Positions 28,189-36,683 are shown, counted from the stretch's first letter. The stretch: DNA of 64,000 bases from Pseudomonas extremaustralis (GCF_900102035.1 NZ_LT629689.1:4448001-4512000); one strand, 5' to 3'. Translations and numbers: made by a program. Notes: generated from the sequence alone by a model not told the origin.

Positions 28189-29004
28189 ATGCCAGGGCCA
28201 ACGCTTGCCAACGCGAAAACACAGATGATGAAAAACATGACCCGCCTGATATTCGCCACCCTGGCCTGCGCCTGGTTATCGCTGCTGTCGCTGCCCACCC
28301 ATGCCGGCGTCATCGTGCATGGCACACGGGTGATCTACCCTGCCGCGCGGCAGGAAGTGATGGTGCGCCTGGAAAACAGAGGCACCCGTCCCGCGCTGGT
28401 GCAAACCTGGCTGGATGCGGGCGACCGTCACTCGTCGCCGGCAACGGCAAGCGCACCGTTCAGCGTATCGCCGCCGATTTTCCGCATCGAGCCCCACCAG
28501 CAACAGGCCCTGCGCCTGCGCTATGCCGGCGAGTCCTTGCCCGCCGACCGGGAAAGCCTGTTCTGGCTCAACGTTCTGGAAATACCGCCGCTGTCCGCCG
28601 ATGCCGCACAACGCAACCAGATCGAGTTGTCGTTCCGCACCCGCTTGCGCGTGTTTTTCCGGCCATCGGCACTGCCCTACCCGGTCGACCGCGCGCCGGC
28701 AAAACTGCAATGGAAACTGGTGGCCCATGCCCAGGGCTGGGCCCTGCAAGCCACCAATCCGACGCCGTACCACGTGTCCCTCGCGTCGATCGAGTTGCTC
28801 AGCGACGGCAAACGGTTCAGCAAAGCCGCGAACACGGCCGCCAATGACAGCCTGTTGATGCCGGCCGGCGACATGAAACAGTTTGTGCTGCCGCTGTTGC
28901 ACCACTGTCCCAGCGGCGCAAGCACGGTGGCGTTCACCAGCGTCAGCGACTTCGGTGCGCGCATACCCCACTCGGCCGAACTTCCGCCCTCCTGCGCAAA
29001 ATGA
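28189..29004 (+). CDS. Periplasmic fimbrial chaperone 1
   Basis: A PapD/FimC-like chaperone of up to 271 residues that would cap pilin subunits by donor-strand complementation. Visible features are a signal peptide ending near THA, the first strand GVIVHGTRVIYPAARQEVMV with the conserved Arg-Tyr-Pro, the PPIFRIEPHQQQALRLRY block, the RESLFWLNVLEIP loop with a short F1-G1 connection, and a second domain with a Cys pair near the end. The start is uncertain: ATG 28189 has TAAGG upstream, while ATG 28225 would give a more usual signal peptide. It overlaps the next chaperone gene by 4 bases. FGS-type is inferred from the short loop. Confidence 0.88.
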   Translation: MPGPTLANAKTQMMKNMTRLIFATLACAWLSLLSLPTHAGVIVHGTRVIYPAARQEVMVRLENRGTRPALVQTWLDAGDRHSSPATASAPFSVSPPIFRIEPHQQQALRLRYAGESLPADRESLFWLNVLEIPPLSADAAQRNQIELSFRTRLRVFFRPSALPYPVDRAPAKLQWKLVAHAQGWALQATNPTPYHVSLASIELLSDGKRFSKAANTAANDSLLMPAGDMKQFVLPLLHHCPSGASTVAFTSVSDFGARIPHSAELPPSCAK

Positions 29005-29771
29005 CCGTTCATATGCATACGACCGCCCTTCCCCACCGCCTGGCGCTGCTGCTTGTGCTGTTCGCCAGCGTCACCGCACAGGCGAGCGTGGTGATCGACA
29101 GCACCCGCATCGTCTACCCGCAGAACGACAAGGAGGTCACGCTCAGGCTGGAGAGCAAGAACCACACCCCGGTGCTGATCCAGGCGTGGCTGGACAGCGG
29201 CGATGAACACTCGACGCCGGATCAGGCAATAGCCCCGTTCGTCGTCACCCCGCCGATCGCTCGCATGGAGCCGGGTAAGCAACAGGTCCTGCGCCTGGCA
29301 TATACCGGCGAAACCTTGCCATCGAACCGGGAAAGCCTGTTCTGGTTCAACCTGCTGGAAGTGCCTTCGCAGTCACCGGGGGCCCAACGCGCCGACCAGT
29401 TGCAGTTCGCCTTCCGCTCCCGGATCAAAGTGTTTTTTCGTCCGCCGAACCTGCCTTACGGCGTCGAGGCGGCGCCCGACAAGCTGCAGTGGTGCCACGT
29501 CCCGACCGCCCAAGGCCTGGCACTGGAAGTCTTCAACCCCACGCCTTACCACGTGACCTTCGAACGCATCGAAGTGCATGCGCCAGGCCAACGGCATGTG
29601 CGCGAACCCGCGGCATCCGGGGCCGAGAACATGGTGACTCCCGGCGGGCGCAGGCGCTTCACGTTACCCGGCGCGAAAACCTCCCTGGGCGCTGCGGCCA
29701 CCGTCGAGTTCCAGACCCTCGACGACGTGGGCATGAAGAACCGCCACCGCGCCAACGTCTGCCCAGGATGA
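29001..29771 (+). CDS. Periplasmic fimbrial chaperone 2
   Basis: A second PapD-like chaperone, 256 residues, immediately after the first and translationally coupled by ATGA. It has a signal peptide ending near TAQA, then SVVIDSTRIVYPQNDKEVTL, PPIARMEPGKQQVLRLAY and RESLFWFNLLEVP. It is clearly paralogous to chaperone 1 but diverged, most in the second domain. It has only single cysteines there, so it lacks the disulfide suggested for chaperone 1. Two chaperones in one operon may split the subunits between them, for example the rod pilin against the adhesin; that is inference. Confidence 0.88.
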   Translation: MTVHMHTTALPHRLALLLVLFASVTAQASVVIDSTRIVYPQNDKEVTLRLESKNHTPVLIQAWLDSGDEHSTPDQAIAPFVVTPPIARMEPGKQQVLRLAYTGETLPSNRESLFWFNLLEVPSQSPGAQRADQLQFAFRSRIKVFFRPPNLPYGVEAAPDKLQWCHVPTAQGLALEVFNPTPYHVTFERIEVHAPGQRHVREPAASGAENMVTPGGRRRFTLPGAKTSLGAAATVEFQTLDDVGMKNRHRANVCPG

Positions 29772-29831
29772 GCCGCCCGCCTTAGCGGTCACCATCGGTT
29801 TATCGAACACCTTCGATCAATGCCCATTCAA

Positions 29832-29855
29832 TCGGGAAGGGGCTCCCCTTGCCGA
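29832..29855. other. Near-perfect palindrome between chaperone 2 and usher
   Basis: AAGGGG-CT-CCCCTT with flanking CGG/CCG arms lies in the 118-base gap before the usher gene. It has no T-run. It could be an mRNA processing or attenuation element that separates the abundant subunit and chaperones from the usher, or a protein-binding site. Confidence 0.4.
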
Positions 29856-29889
29856 CAGTCGGCCAGCCTCTGTTTTGGAAAACGTAGAA

Positions 29890-32445
29890 ATGAGTGTGTA
29901 CAGGCCAGCCCGCGCCATAAGCCGGTCCCGTTTGAAACGTATGCTCCCCGGCCTGCTGCTGGGCAGCGGCGCCTATGCGATTGGCGTCCACAGTGCAGAA
30001 CAGGTCGAGTTCAACCCGGCCTTCTTTGCCGGTGGCGCGACCGGCATGCACGTCGACGTTGCCAAATTCAACCACGGCAACGTGGTGCTGCCCGGCAGCT
30101 ACCGCACTGACGTTCACCTCAACGGCCAGTGGGTCGGGCGCGAAACCTTGACCTTCGTCGCCATCGACGGCCAGAAGACCGCGCAGTTGTGCCTGGAACC
30201 TGAGGCCCTGCAACGCTTGGGCATTGACCTGCACAGCGTCGACAATCCCTCCGGCAGCGCGTTTGCCCGCTGCGCCGGGATCGGCACTTACCTGCCGGGC
30301 GCCAGCAGTCAATTCGACGCCGGCGAAAACCGCCTGGACCTGCAAGTCCCGCAGGTGTACCTGGCGCGCCAGGCGCGGGGCTACGTGGACCCGCAACACT
30401 GGGACAGCGGGATCGACGCAGCCTTTGTGCGCTACAACGCCAATACATTCGCCACCCAAGCCAACGGACGCTCCGCCGGTTCCAGCTACCTGGGCTTGTC
30501 CAGCGGGCTCAACCTCGGCGATTGGCACTGGCGTCACACGGGCAGCTACAGCCGTTCAGCGCTGGCCTCGGGTTATCAACGCAGCGCTACGTACGTGCAG
30601 CGCGAATGGAGCGGCTTGCAATCGCAGTTGATGGTGGGCGAGATCTATACGCCGGGAGAGCTGTTCGACAGCGTGCGCCTGCGCGGTGCCAGCCTGTTCA
30701 GCGACGATCGCATGCTGCCCGACTCGCTGACCGGCTTTGCCCCGGTGGTGCGCGGCGTCGCCGAGACCAACGCGCGGGTCAGCGTGCGCCAGCGCGGCGT
30801 GTTGCTGGATGAGGTCTCCGTCGCGCCCGGCCCGTTCGTCCTCAACGACCTGTCGCCGACCGGCTACGGGGGTGACCTGAGCGTCACCGTCACCGAGGCC
30901 GATGGCCGCCAGCGCACATTCATCGTGCCGTTCGCTGCCAACGCCAACCTGCTGCGCCCAGGCTACAGTCGCTACGCATTCAGCGCAGGCCAACTGGATG
31001 AAATCGGCCTGCATCATCCGCCCAGGCTGATGCAGGCCACTTATGAGCGCGGCCTGAGCAACCTGCTGACCGGCTACACCGGCGCCGTGATGGGTGACGA
31101 CTACCAGTCGCAGTTGCTGGGCGCGGCATTCAACACATCACTGGGCGCGCTGTCGTTCGACCTGACCCATTCGAGCGCCCATCTGCCGGGGCACAACCCG
31201 CGTGAGGGGCAAAGCGTGCAACTGCGCTACAGCAAAAATTTCACCGCCACCGGCACCCATTTCGCCCTCGGCGCGTACCGCTACTCCACCGCCGGTTTCC
31301 TCAACGTGGGCGATGCCGCGCGCGTGCGCGACCTGGCCATCGACGGGCTGCACTTGGACAACGTCTCGCGCCTGCGCGACCGCATGGACATCAGCCTCAA
31401 CCAGAGCCTGGACAGCGGTTCGGTGTACCTGACCGCCTCTTCGCAAAACTATTGGAACCGGGCCCACGGCAACCTGACCTTCACCGCCGGGTACAGCGGC
31501 ACCTGGAAGGGCCTGCACTACACCCTCAGCACGCAACGCAGCCGCGATGTGCTTAGCGACCGCATCGACAAGCAAGTGGATATCACCCTGAGCCTGCCCC
31601 TGGGCAGCGGCGCACATTCGCCGTCCTTGACCACCACGGCCTACCGCGGCGATCGGAGCAGCGGCGAGCGCATCAGCCTGGGCGGCAGCCTGGGTGATCG
31701 CAGCGCATTCAGCTATGGGGTGAGCAGCAGTCGGGCCGAGGGCAGCGGCAATGCCAGCAGTGTCGACATGAAGTACCAGTCGCCTCATGGCGTGCTGTCC
31801 GCCGGTCATGGCCAGAGCAACGCCTACCGCTCGACCTCGCTGGGCATGACCGGCGGCATCGTCGCCCACGCAGGCGGCGTGACCTTCGCCCCGGAGCTGG
31901 GCGATACCGTCGGCATCGTGCAGGCACCCGAGGCCCAGGGCGCGCGTATCAATGGCAACCACAGTGCCCAGGTCGGCAACAACGGTTTTGCGGTGGTGCC
32001 CTACCTCACGCCTTATCGCCAGAACGTCGTCGAACTGGACCCCAAGGATCTGTCCGTCAATGTCGAACTCAAGACCGCCGCCCAGAACGTCGCGCCCCGT
32101 GCCGGCGCCGTGGTGAAGCTGCACTTCGAGACCGTCAGCGGCCAGGCGGTGCTGATAACGGCGCGGCGCCAGGACGGCAGCGCGCTGCCGTTCGGTGCGG
32201 ATGTTTTCGATGAGGACGGCGCCAGTGTCGGGGTCGTCGGCCAGGGCGGCAAAGCCTTTGTTCGTGTGGCCCGCGCGCAGGGGCAGTTGACGGTCAGGTG
32301 GGGCCGCGACGCCGCCTGCCGGTTGCACTACGACGTGGGCGCGCAATCGAGTGCCGCCGACGCCCAGCGGTTGCTGCATCTGGACGCCGGTCATTGCCCG
32401 GTCGATGCAGCAGGTACAACACCGTATTTCTTATCCCGGGACTGA
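29890..32445 (+). CDS. Fimbrial outer-membrane usher
   Basis: FimD/PapC-type assembly platform of about 851 residues. The long signal sequence (cleavage near VHSA, residue 36) is followed by the N-terminal chaperone-binding domain (VEFNPAFFAGG, VDVAKFNHGNVVLPGSYRTDVHLNG), the 24-stranded barrel with a plug (about 150-660; FSDDRMLPDSLTGFAPVVRG is the plug entry), and C-terminal domains ending with a Cys-containing strand near CRLHYDV. The ATG at 29890 is preferred to the TTG at 29875. All usher regions appear present, so the system looks functional. Followed after 2 bases by the adhesin gene. Confidence 0.93.
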   Translation: MSVYRPARAISRSRLKRMLPGLLLGSGAYAIGVHSAEQVEFNPAFFAGGATGMHVDVAKFNHGNVVLPGSYRTDVHLNGQWVGRETLTFVAIDGQKTAQLCLEPEALQRLGIDLHSVDNPSGSAFARCAGIGTYLPGASSQFDAGENRLDLQVPQVYLARQARGYVDPQHWDSGIDAAFVRYNANTFATQANGRSAGSSYLGLSSGLNLGDWHWRHTGSYSRSALASGYQRSATYVQREWSGLQSQLMVGEIYTPGELFDSVRLRGASLFSDDRMLPDSLTGFAPVVRGVAETNARVSVRQRGVLLDEVSVAPGPFVLNDLSPTGYGGDLSVTVTEADGRQRTFIVPFAANANLLRPGYSRYAFSAGQLDEIGLHHPPRLMQATYERGLSNLLTGYTGAVMGDDYQSQLLGAAFNTSLGALSFDLTHSSAHLPGHNPREGQSVQLRYSKNFTATGTHFALGAYRYSTAGFLNVGDAARVRDLAIDGLHLDNVSRLRDRMDISLNQSLDSGSVYLTASSQNYWNRAHGNLTFTAGYSGTWKGLHYTLSTQRSRDVLSDRIDKQVDITLSLPLGSGAHSPSLTTTAYRGDRSSGERISLGGSLGDRSAFSYGVSSSRAEGSGNASSVDMKYQSPHGVLSAGHGQSNAYRSTSLGMTGGIVAHAGGVTFAPELGDTVGIVQAPEAQGARINGNHSAQVGNNGFAVVPYLTPYRQNVVELDPKDLSVNVELKTAAQNVAPRAGAVVKLHFETVSGQAVLITARRQDGSALPFGADVFDEDGASVGVVGQGGKAFVRVARAQGQLTVRWGRDAACRLHYDVGAQSSAADAQRLLHLDAGHCPVDAAGTTPYFLSRD

Positions 32446-32447
32446 CG

Positions 32448-33392
32448 ATGAAACGCCCTATCACCCTCATTTCCACACTGTTGCTCTTCGGTCTGCCGGT
32501 CGCGGCGCAAGCGGCGTGCGACCGCTATCAGAACGACACATTGACCCTCAACCTGCCCGCCACGATCACCGTACCCGACAGCCTCCCGGTGGGCGGGGAA
32601 ATCATCAGCGGCACCTTCAGCGGCACCGCGCAGGGATTCATCATGAACTGCCCCACCTGGACGCTGCTGACCATCACCGGGCGATACCAGACAAAAGATC
32701 CCGGCTACGTCCCCGCCTATCGCACCGAGGTACCCGGCGTGGGTGTACGCCTACGGCTCACAGACGCCAATGGCGTCAACGCCGGCTATGCCTTGCACAA
32801 TCAACAGAAGCGATTCACAGGACCGGCGCCCACCTTCACCGGCGCGCAGCTGACGTTCTACAAAACCGGGCCGGTCACCGACGGGGCCGTGTCTGCCGGG
32901 GCCATTCGGGTGCACCACATGGACAATATCCATCAGACGTTTACCCTGCTGATCGGCAACGCCATACGCTTTGTCAGACCCGCGGCCACCTGCGACCTGG
33001 CCATGGGCGACGTCAACCGTACGATCTCACTGGACCCCATCAAGGTCAGCAGCCTTCGACAAGCCACCTCCGCCGGCGAACGCCACTTCGACCTCACGGC
33101 CAACTGCAACGGCGCGACCAATGTCACCTTTGTTTTTTCCGGTACTCCCGCGCCAGGCAACGACCGGCTGTTCGCCAATACGGGCACTGCCGGCGGCGTC
33201 GCGCTGTGGCTCTACTCACGGCTGAACGGGAGCGTCCAGAACATCCCCCCCAGCGGCCCGGAAAATACTCGCACGGTCACTGTTTCCGGCAATCAGGCAG
33301 TCCTGCCCCTCGGCGCTGCTTATCACCAGAACGGCACGGTCAGCCAAGGCACTCTCGTCAGCACCGCCACCGTCAACATCACCTATGACTGA
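32448..33392 (+). CDS. Two-domain fimbrial tip adhesin
   Basis: A 314-residue exported protein: a signal peptide (1-22, ends AQA), an N-terminal domain (about 23-175) with one Cys pair (AACDRYQND and IMNCPTW), and a C-terminal pilin domain (about 178-314) with its own Cys pair (ATCDLAMGDVNRTISL and DLTANCNG). This is the FimH/PapG layout in which the N-terminal domain binds a host or surface receptor. I do not recognise the N-terminal domain, so the ligand is open. The ATG at 32448 is used; the in-frame extension into the usher gene is not credible. Confidence 0.85.
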   Translation: MKRPITLISTLLLFGLPVAAQAACDRYQNDTLTLNLPATITVPDSLPVGGEIISGTFSGTAQGFIMNCPTWTLLTITGRYQTKDPGYVPAYRTEVPGVGVRLRLTDANGVNAGYALHNQQKRFTGPAPTFTGAQLTFYKTGPVTDGAVSAGAIRVHHMDNIHQTFTLLIGNAIRFVRPAATCDLAMGDVNRTISLDPIKVSSLRQATSAGERHFDLTANCNGATNVTFVFSGTPAPGNDRLFANTGTAGGVALWLYSRLNGSVQNIPPSGPENTRTVTVSGNQAVLPLGAAYHQNGTVSQGTLVSTATVNITYD

Positions 33393-33410
33393 ACCTCGGA
33401 GGATTACCCG

Positions 33411-33938
33411 ATGAACATCCACACCCTGGCGCTGCTGCTGACAACCACGGCCGCCCTCGCGGCCAATACGGCGCAGGCGGCGACCACAGGCACTTTGCGC
33501 TTCACCGGCCAGATCAATGCGGGTACGTGCAACCTGGTAGGCGGCGATGCGAACCGCACCGTCACCTTGCCGACCGTCAAGATGTCGGACTTCGATTCGG
33601 CCCCCAGCGCGGGCACCTTCGATTTCGAGATTACGGCCGACTGCGAATCGGATATCAGTAACGTGACCTTCCTGTTCGCCGGCACCTCCTCCGCCGGGAA
33701 CCCCGCACTGTTTGCCAATACCGGCACCTCAAAAGGCACGGGCCTGTGGCTGGCTCATCGCGCGTCGCCCGTTTACCCGATCCCCGCCGACGGCACCCCG
33801 GCACAACGCAGCCGCAAGGTGGCGGCAAGCAAAGGAAAAGCCGTGCTGCCACTGACGGCGGCCTACCATAAAACCGGCGCAAAGCTCAGCCACGGAACCC
33901 TGGCCAGCGCCGTGACCGTTTCGATCACTTACAACTGA
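33411..33938 (+). CDS. Minor fimbrial subunit
   Basis: A 175-residue pilin with a signal peptide (1-23, ends AQA), a Cys pair (GTCNLVGGDANRTVTL and EITADCES), and a C-terminal strand ending TVSITYN. It resembles the pilin domain of the preceding adhesin more than the major subunit: both carry GD-NRT, LFANTGT, a VLPL--AYH block and an L-S--TV-ITY ending. Likely an adaptor joining the tip adhesin to the rod, or a second tip component. Has GGAGG nine bases before the ATG. Last gene of the operon. Confidence 0.85.
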   Translation: MNIHTLALLLTTTAALAANTAQAATTGTLRFTGQINAGTCNLVGGDANRTVTLPTVKMSDFDSAPSAGTFDFEITADCESDISNVTFLFAGTSSAGNPALFANTGTSKGTGLWLAHRASPVYPIPADGTPAQRSRKVAASKGKAVLPLTAAYHKTGAKLSHGTLASAVTVSITYN

Positions 33939-33963
33939 GGTGTCGCGGCATTATTGCGCGTAC

Positions 33964-33991
33964 AAAAAAGCCCGGCCTTTGCAGGCCGGGC
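33964..33991 (-). terminator. Intrinsic terminator of phaI-phaF
   Basis: GCCCGGCCT pairs with AGGCCGGGC around a 4-base loop. The A-run at 33964-33969 gives a U-tract on the minus strand, so it ends the phaF transcript. It probably also limits the converging fimbrial mRNA. Confidence 0.85.
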
Positions 33992-34011
33992 ATTCTGGTA
34001 TCCCGCGAAAA

Positions 34012-34938
34012 TCAGGACTGACTGGATGGCGTCGGGGTTGCCGGCGTTGCAGTCGGGGTGACAACCGCCGGGGTCGGCGCGGAGCCCGAGTTGGCTGAGG
34101 AAACGGCTGGCGTCGGTGCCGTGGCAGGCTTGGCCGCTACGGCGGGCTTGGACGCCGCGGGCTTTTTCGCTGCCGCTGGTTTCTTCGCTACAGCAGGTTT
34201 GGCGGCGGCTGGCTTGGCGGCAGCTTTTGCAGCAGCAGGCTTGGCCGCTGCGGGTTTAGCCGCTGGCTTGGCGGCCGGTTTGGCGGCGGCCTTGGCTGCC
34301 GGCTTGGCAGCGGCTTTAGCGGCAGGCTTGGCGGCGGCTTTAGCAGCCACAGGTTTGGCGGCAGGCTTGGCAGCCGGTTTGGCGGCAGCGACCTTGGCGG
34401 GAGCCTTGGCGGCTGGTTTTGCCGCCGGCTTGGCAGCGGCCTTCACCAGAGCTTTGGCTGGCGCTTTCGCAGCGGGTTTGGCGGCAGCGGCTTTTGCAGC
34501 CGGCTTGGCAGCTGCGGTTTTTACCGGAGTCACTTTGGCGCCAGTGAGTTTTTCGATTTGCTTGGTCAGGGTATCGACCTTGGCATGCAGTGCTTTCACT
34601 TCAGTACGACTCGGTACGCCCAGTCGCGAAATGGCACTGTTAAGACGCTTGTCCAGCGCACCTTCTAGCTCGCTCCACGTGCCCAGTACTTGTTTCTTTG
34701 CATCACTGATGCGCGAACCGGCAGTCGCTTTAGCGGCGGTGACTTTTTTTCCGACGGCGCTATTGGCAACTTTCTCAGCCTTCTCGCCATCTTTAACCAA
34801 AGTCTCGAAGAGTTTGCTGCCGTCACTGTCGATCTTCGAGTAAACGCCTAAACCAGCCAGCCAGATCTTGCGGGAATACTCTTCAACTTTCCCGACCCAC
34901 GAGCTGCTTTCTTTCTGAGTAGTCTTTTTAACAGCCAT
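34012..34938 (-). CDS. phaF: Phasin PhaF with histone-like Lys/Ala tail
   Basis: Granule-associated protein that coats PHA and helps distribute granules at division by binding DNA. Of 308 residues, the first 140 form the phasin domain (SRKIWLAGLGVYSKI is shared with PhaI) with a predicted coiled coil (EVKALHAKVDTLTKQIEKL). Residues 141-265 are a low-complexity Ala/Lys/Pro tail with about 15 KPAA units, like histone H1. A Thr/Pro/Ser-rich end follows. The tail is long compared with many PhaF proteins, and the matching DNA is a degenerate tandem repeat (about 34150-34520). Cotranscribed with phaI 12 bases upstream. Confidence 0.94.
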   Translation of the reverse strand: MAVKKTTQKESSSWVGKVEEYSRKIWLAGLGVYSKIDSDGSKLFETLVKDGEKAEKVANSAVGKKVTAAKATAGSRISDAKKQVLGTWSELEGALDKRLNSAISRLGVPSRTEVKALHAKVDTLTKQIEKLTGAKVTPVKTAAAKPAAKAAAAKPAAKAPAKALVKAAAKPAAKPAAKAPAKVAAAKPAAKPAAKPVAAKAAAKPAAKAAAKPAAKAAAKPAAKPAAKPAAAKPAAAKAAAKPAAAKPAVAKKPAAAKKPAASKPAVAAKPATAPTPAVSSANSGSAPTPAVVTPTATPATPTPSSQS

Positions 34939-34950
34939 CCCGATGTCTCC

Positions 34951-35373
34951 TTAGTGTTTACGCGCGACACGTTCGAGCAATGCCGTCAGCTCTTCGAGCT
35001 TAGCAGAGAGTGTCTCCACGTCATGTTTAGACGCAATGCCAATTCGATTCAAGGCACTGGCAACGCGAGTATCAAAAGCTTTTTCAACTTTATCCAGCTG
35101 AACTTCTACACGACCTTTGACAGCGGAGACATTACTCTTTACTTGGTCAATCTGACTGTTGGCAGCATCAAGTTGTTCAACTGCAACTTTTTTGCCTTTA
35201 CTTTCAACACGTTGACCGGCCTTAACCAGTTCTTTGAAATACTCGCTGCCCTCACTTCCGACCTTGGTATAGGCACCCAGGCCCGCCAGCCAGATCTTGC
35301 GGGCGTAGGTTTTAACGTCACTCAGGGCGGTGGTCTGGGCGTCGATTTTTTTCTTCAGGATAACTTTGGCCAT
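34951..35373 (-). CDS. phaI: Phasin PhaI
   Basis: Small granule-coating phasin of 140 residues beginning MAKVILKKK. It shares the ARKIWLAGLGAYTKVG motif with PhaF and has an amphipathic, coiled-coil-forming C-terminal half (KHDVETLSAKLEELTALLERV). The ATG at 35371-35373 with GAGGTG upstream is chosen; the in-frame Met 20 codons earlier is rejected. Phasins control granule size and number, and PhaI with PhaF forms the main surface layer in pseudomonads. Confidence 0.94.
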   Translation of the reverse strand: MAKVILKKKIDAQTTALSDVKTYARKIWLAGLGAYTKVGSEGSEYFKELVKAGQRVESKGKKVAVEQLDAANSQIDQVKSNVSAVKGRVEVQLDKVEKAFDTRVASALNRIGIASKHDVETLSAKLEELTALLERVARKH

Positions 35374-35448
35374 GGTGCACCTCACGCAGAAAAGGGTGGA
35401 GGAACGGCCCACAGGAGTTGAGGGCTTGGGCACAAAGTAGGAGGAAAA

Positions 35449-35478
35449 ATTAGAATCGGCACCCTAAGAACAGGTCGA
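35449..35478 (-). promoter_or_regulatory. Candidate promoter for phaI-phaF
   Basis: On the minus strand TCGACC (35473-35478), an 18-base spacer and TCTAAT (35449-35454). The -10 box is good and the -35 box poor. It lies about 75 bases before the phaI start, directly after the upstream granule gene. Confidence 0.4.
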
Positions 35479-35754
35479 TCAGGACAATGCTTTATCCAGG
35501 GCTTTCTCGATTTCCGACTTGATGGTGCCACTCATGGCCGACATCAACAGGCCCAGTTCCACATCGATACGCAGCGAATCGTCGGCCACCTGCACCGTGC
35601 CTTTAACCCCGGAACGCTTGAGGTTCAAGGTATCGCCGGACCACGACGGCTCCAGGCCATATTGCGCCTGGAGTTTTTGCGCCAACTTGTCAGCCTTTGC
35701 CCGTGCTTCTTCTTTACCCAGGGAATGTGCACGCTCAACGGTAATACGGGCCAT
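35479..35754 (-). CDS. Small PHA-locus protein (PHA granule region family)
   Basis: A 91-residue protein, MARITVERAHSLGKEEARAKADKL..., of the family found next to pha genes and annotated as polyhydroxyalkanoic acid system protein. It has no signal peptide, a helical amphipathic start, a central beta-rich stretch (WSGDTLNLKRSGVKGTVQV) and a helical end (SEIEKALDKALS). It resembles SRPBCC-like proteins in length and pattern only loosely. It lies upstream of phaI on the same strand, 105 bases away. Function unknown beyond the association with granule genes. Confidence 0.8.
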   Translation of the reverse strand: MARITVERAHSLGKEEARAKADKLAQKLQAQYGLEPSWSGDTLNLKRSGVKGTVQVADDSLRIDVELGLLMSAMSGTIKSEIEKALDKALS

Positions 35755-35912
35755 TGCAATGGCTCCTCTTTAAAGACTTGAAGAATTAGAGACGTGAATA
35801 CCTGCCATGCGGCAAAAGGTCTCGGTGCCCCCCTATCTTACCTGCAGCCTTGCCAAGACAAAGCAAGCCTTGGGGATTATCATGTGCCGCATTCTCTTTT
35901 GGTGACAGCGAT

Positions 35913-36683
35913 ATGACTGATCAGCGCAAAGGCAGCGATGCCGAACCCACCACTCACTTCGGCTTCAAGAACGTTCCGGAAAGCCAGAAAGCGGAAAAAG
36001 TCGCTGAGGTGTTCCACTCCGTAGCCGCCAAGTACGACCTGATGAACGACGTGCTCTCCGGCGGCATGCACCGCCTGTGGAAGCGGTTCACCATCGAGTT
36101 GTCGGGTGTACGCACCGGCAACCGCGTGCTGGACATCGCCGGCGGCACGGGCGACCTGGCGGCCAAGTTCTCCAAGCTGGTCGGCCCGACCGGCCAGGTG
36201 GTACTGGCGGATATCAACGGTTCGATGCTCAAGGTCGGTCGCGATCGCCTGCTCGACAAGGGTGTGGCCGGCAATATCGAGTTCGTCCAGGCCGATGCGG
36301 AAAAACTGCCGTTCCCCGACAACCATTTCGACTGCGTGACCATCGCCTTCGGCCTGCGCAACGTGACCCACAAGGAAGACGCGTTGCGTTCCATGCTGCG
36401 CGTGCTCAAGCCGGGTGGCCGCCTGTTGGTGCTGGAATTCTCCAAGCCGACCAACGCGCTGATGTCCAAGGTCTACGACACCTATTCGTTCGCCTTCATG
36501 CCGCTGATGGGCAAGCTGATCACCAACGACGCCGAGAGCTATCGCTACCTGGCCGAATCGATCCGCATGCACCCCGACCAGGAAACCCTGAAGTCGATGA
36601 TGGTGGAGGCCGGTTTCGACCGCGTGACCTATCACAACATGACCTCGGGCATCGTCGCCCTGCACCGCGGCATCAAGCCCTGA
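35913..36683 (+). CDS. ubiE: Ubiquinone/menaquinone C-methyltransferase
   Basis: SAM-dependent methyltransferase for the ring C-methylation step in ubiquinone synthesis. The 256-residue protein begins [18 protein letters not shown]. It has the SAM motif [11 protein letters not shown] (about residue 68), the [17 protein letters not shown] block and the [13 protein letters not shown] block. The ATG at 35913 fits the family; the longer reading frame to 35850 is rejected. It overlaps the next gene by one base (TGATG), so ubiE-ubiJ-ubiB form one operon. Confidence 0.96.
   Translation: MTDQRKGSDAEPTTHFGFKNVPESQKAEKVAEVFHSVAAKYDLMNDVLSGGMHRLWKRFTIELSGVRTGNRVLDIAGGTGDLAAKFSKLVGPTGQVVLADINGSMLKVGRDRLLDKGVAGNIEFVQADAEKLPFPDNHFDCVTIAFGLRNVTHKEDALRSMLRVLKPGGRLLVLEFSKPTNALMSKVYDTYSFAFMPLMGKLITNDAESYRYLAESIRMHPDQETLKSMMVEAGFDRVTYHNMTSGIVALHRGIKP

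Noticed and set aside
32298..32447. N-terminal extension of the adhesin into the usher gene
   Set aside because: Arg-rich shadow of the usher end. The signal peptide begins at 32448.
26578..33963. Fimbrial block as an integrative element with attachment sites
   Set aside because: No integrase, no tRNA at either end and no flanking direct repeat could be seen.
34150..34520. Repetitive DNA as a CRISPR or satellite array
   Set aside because: It is the coding repeat of the PhaF Lys/Ala tail, in frame and without spacers.
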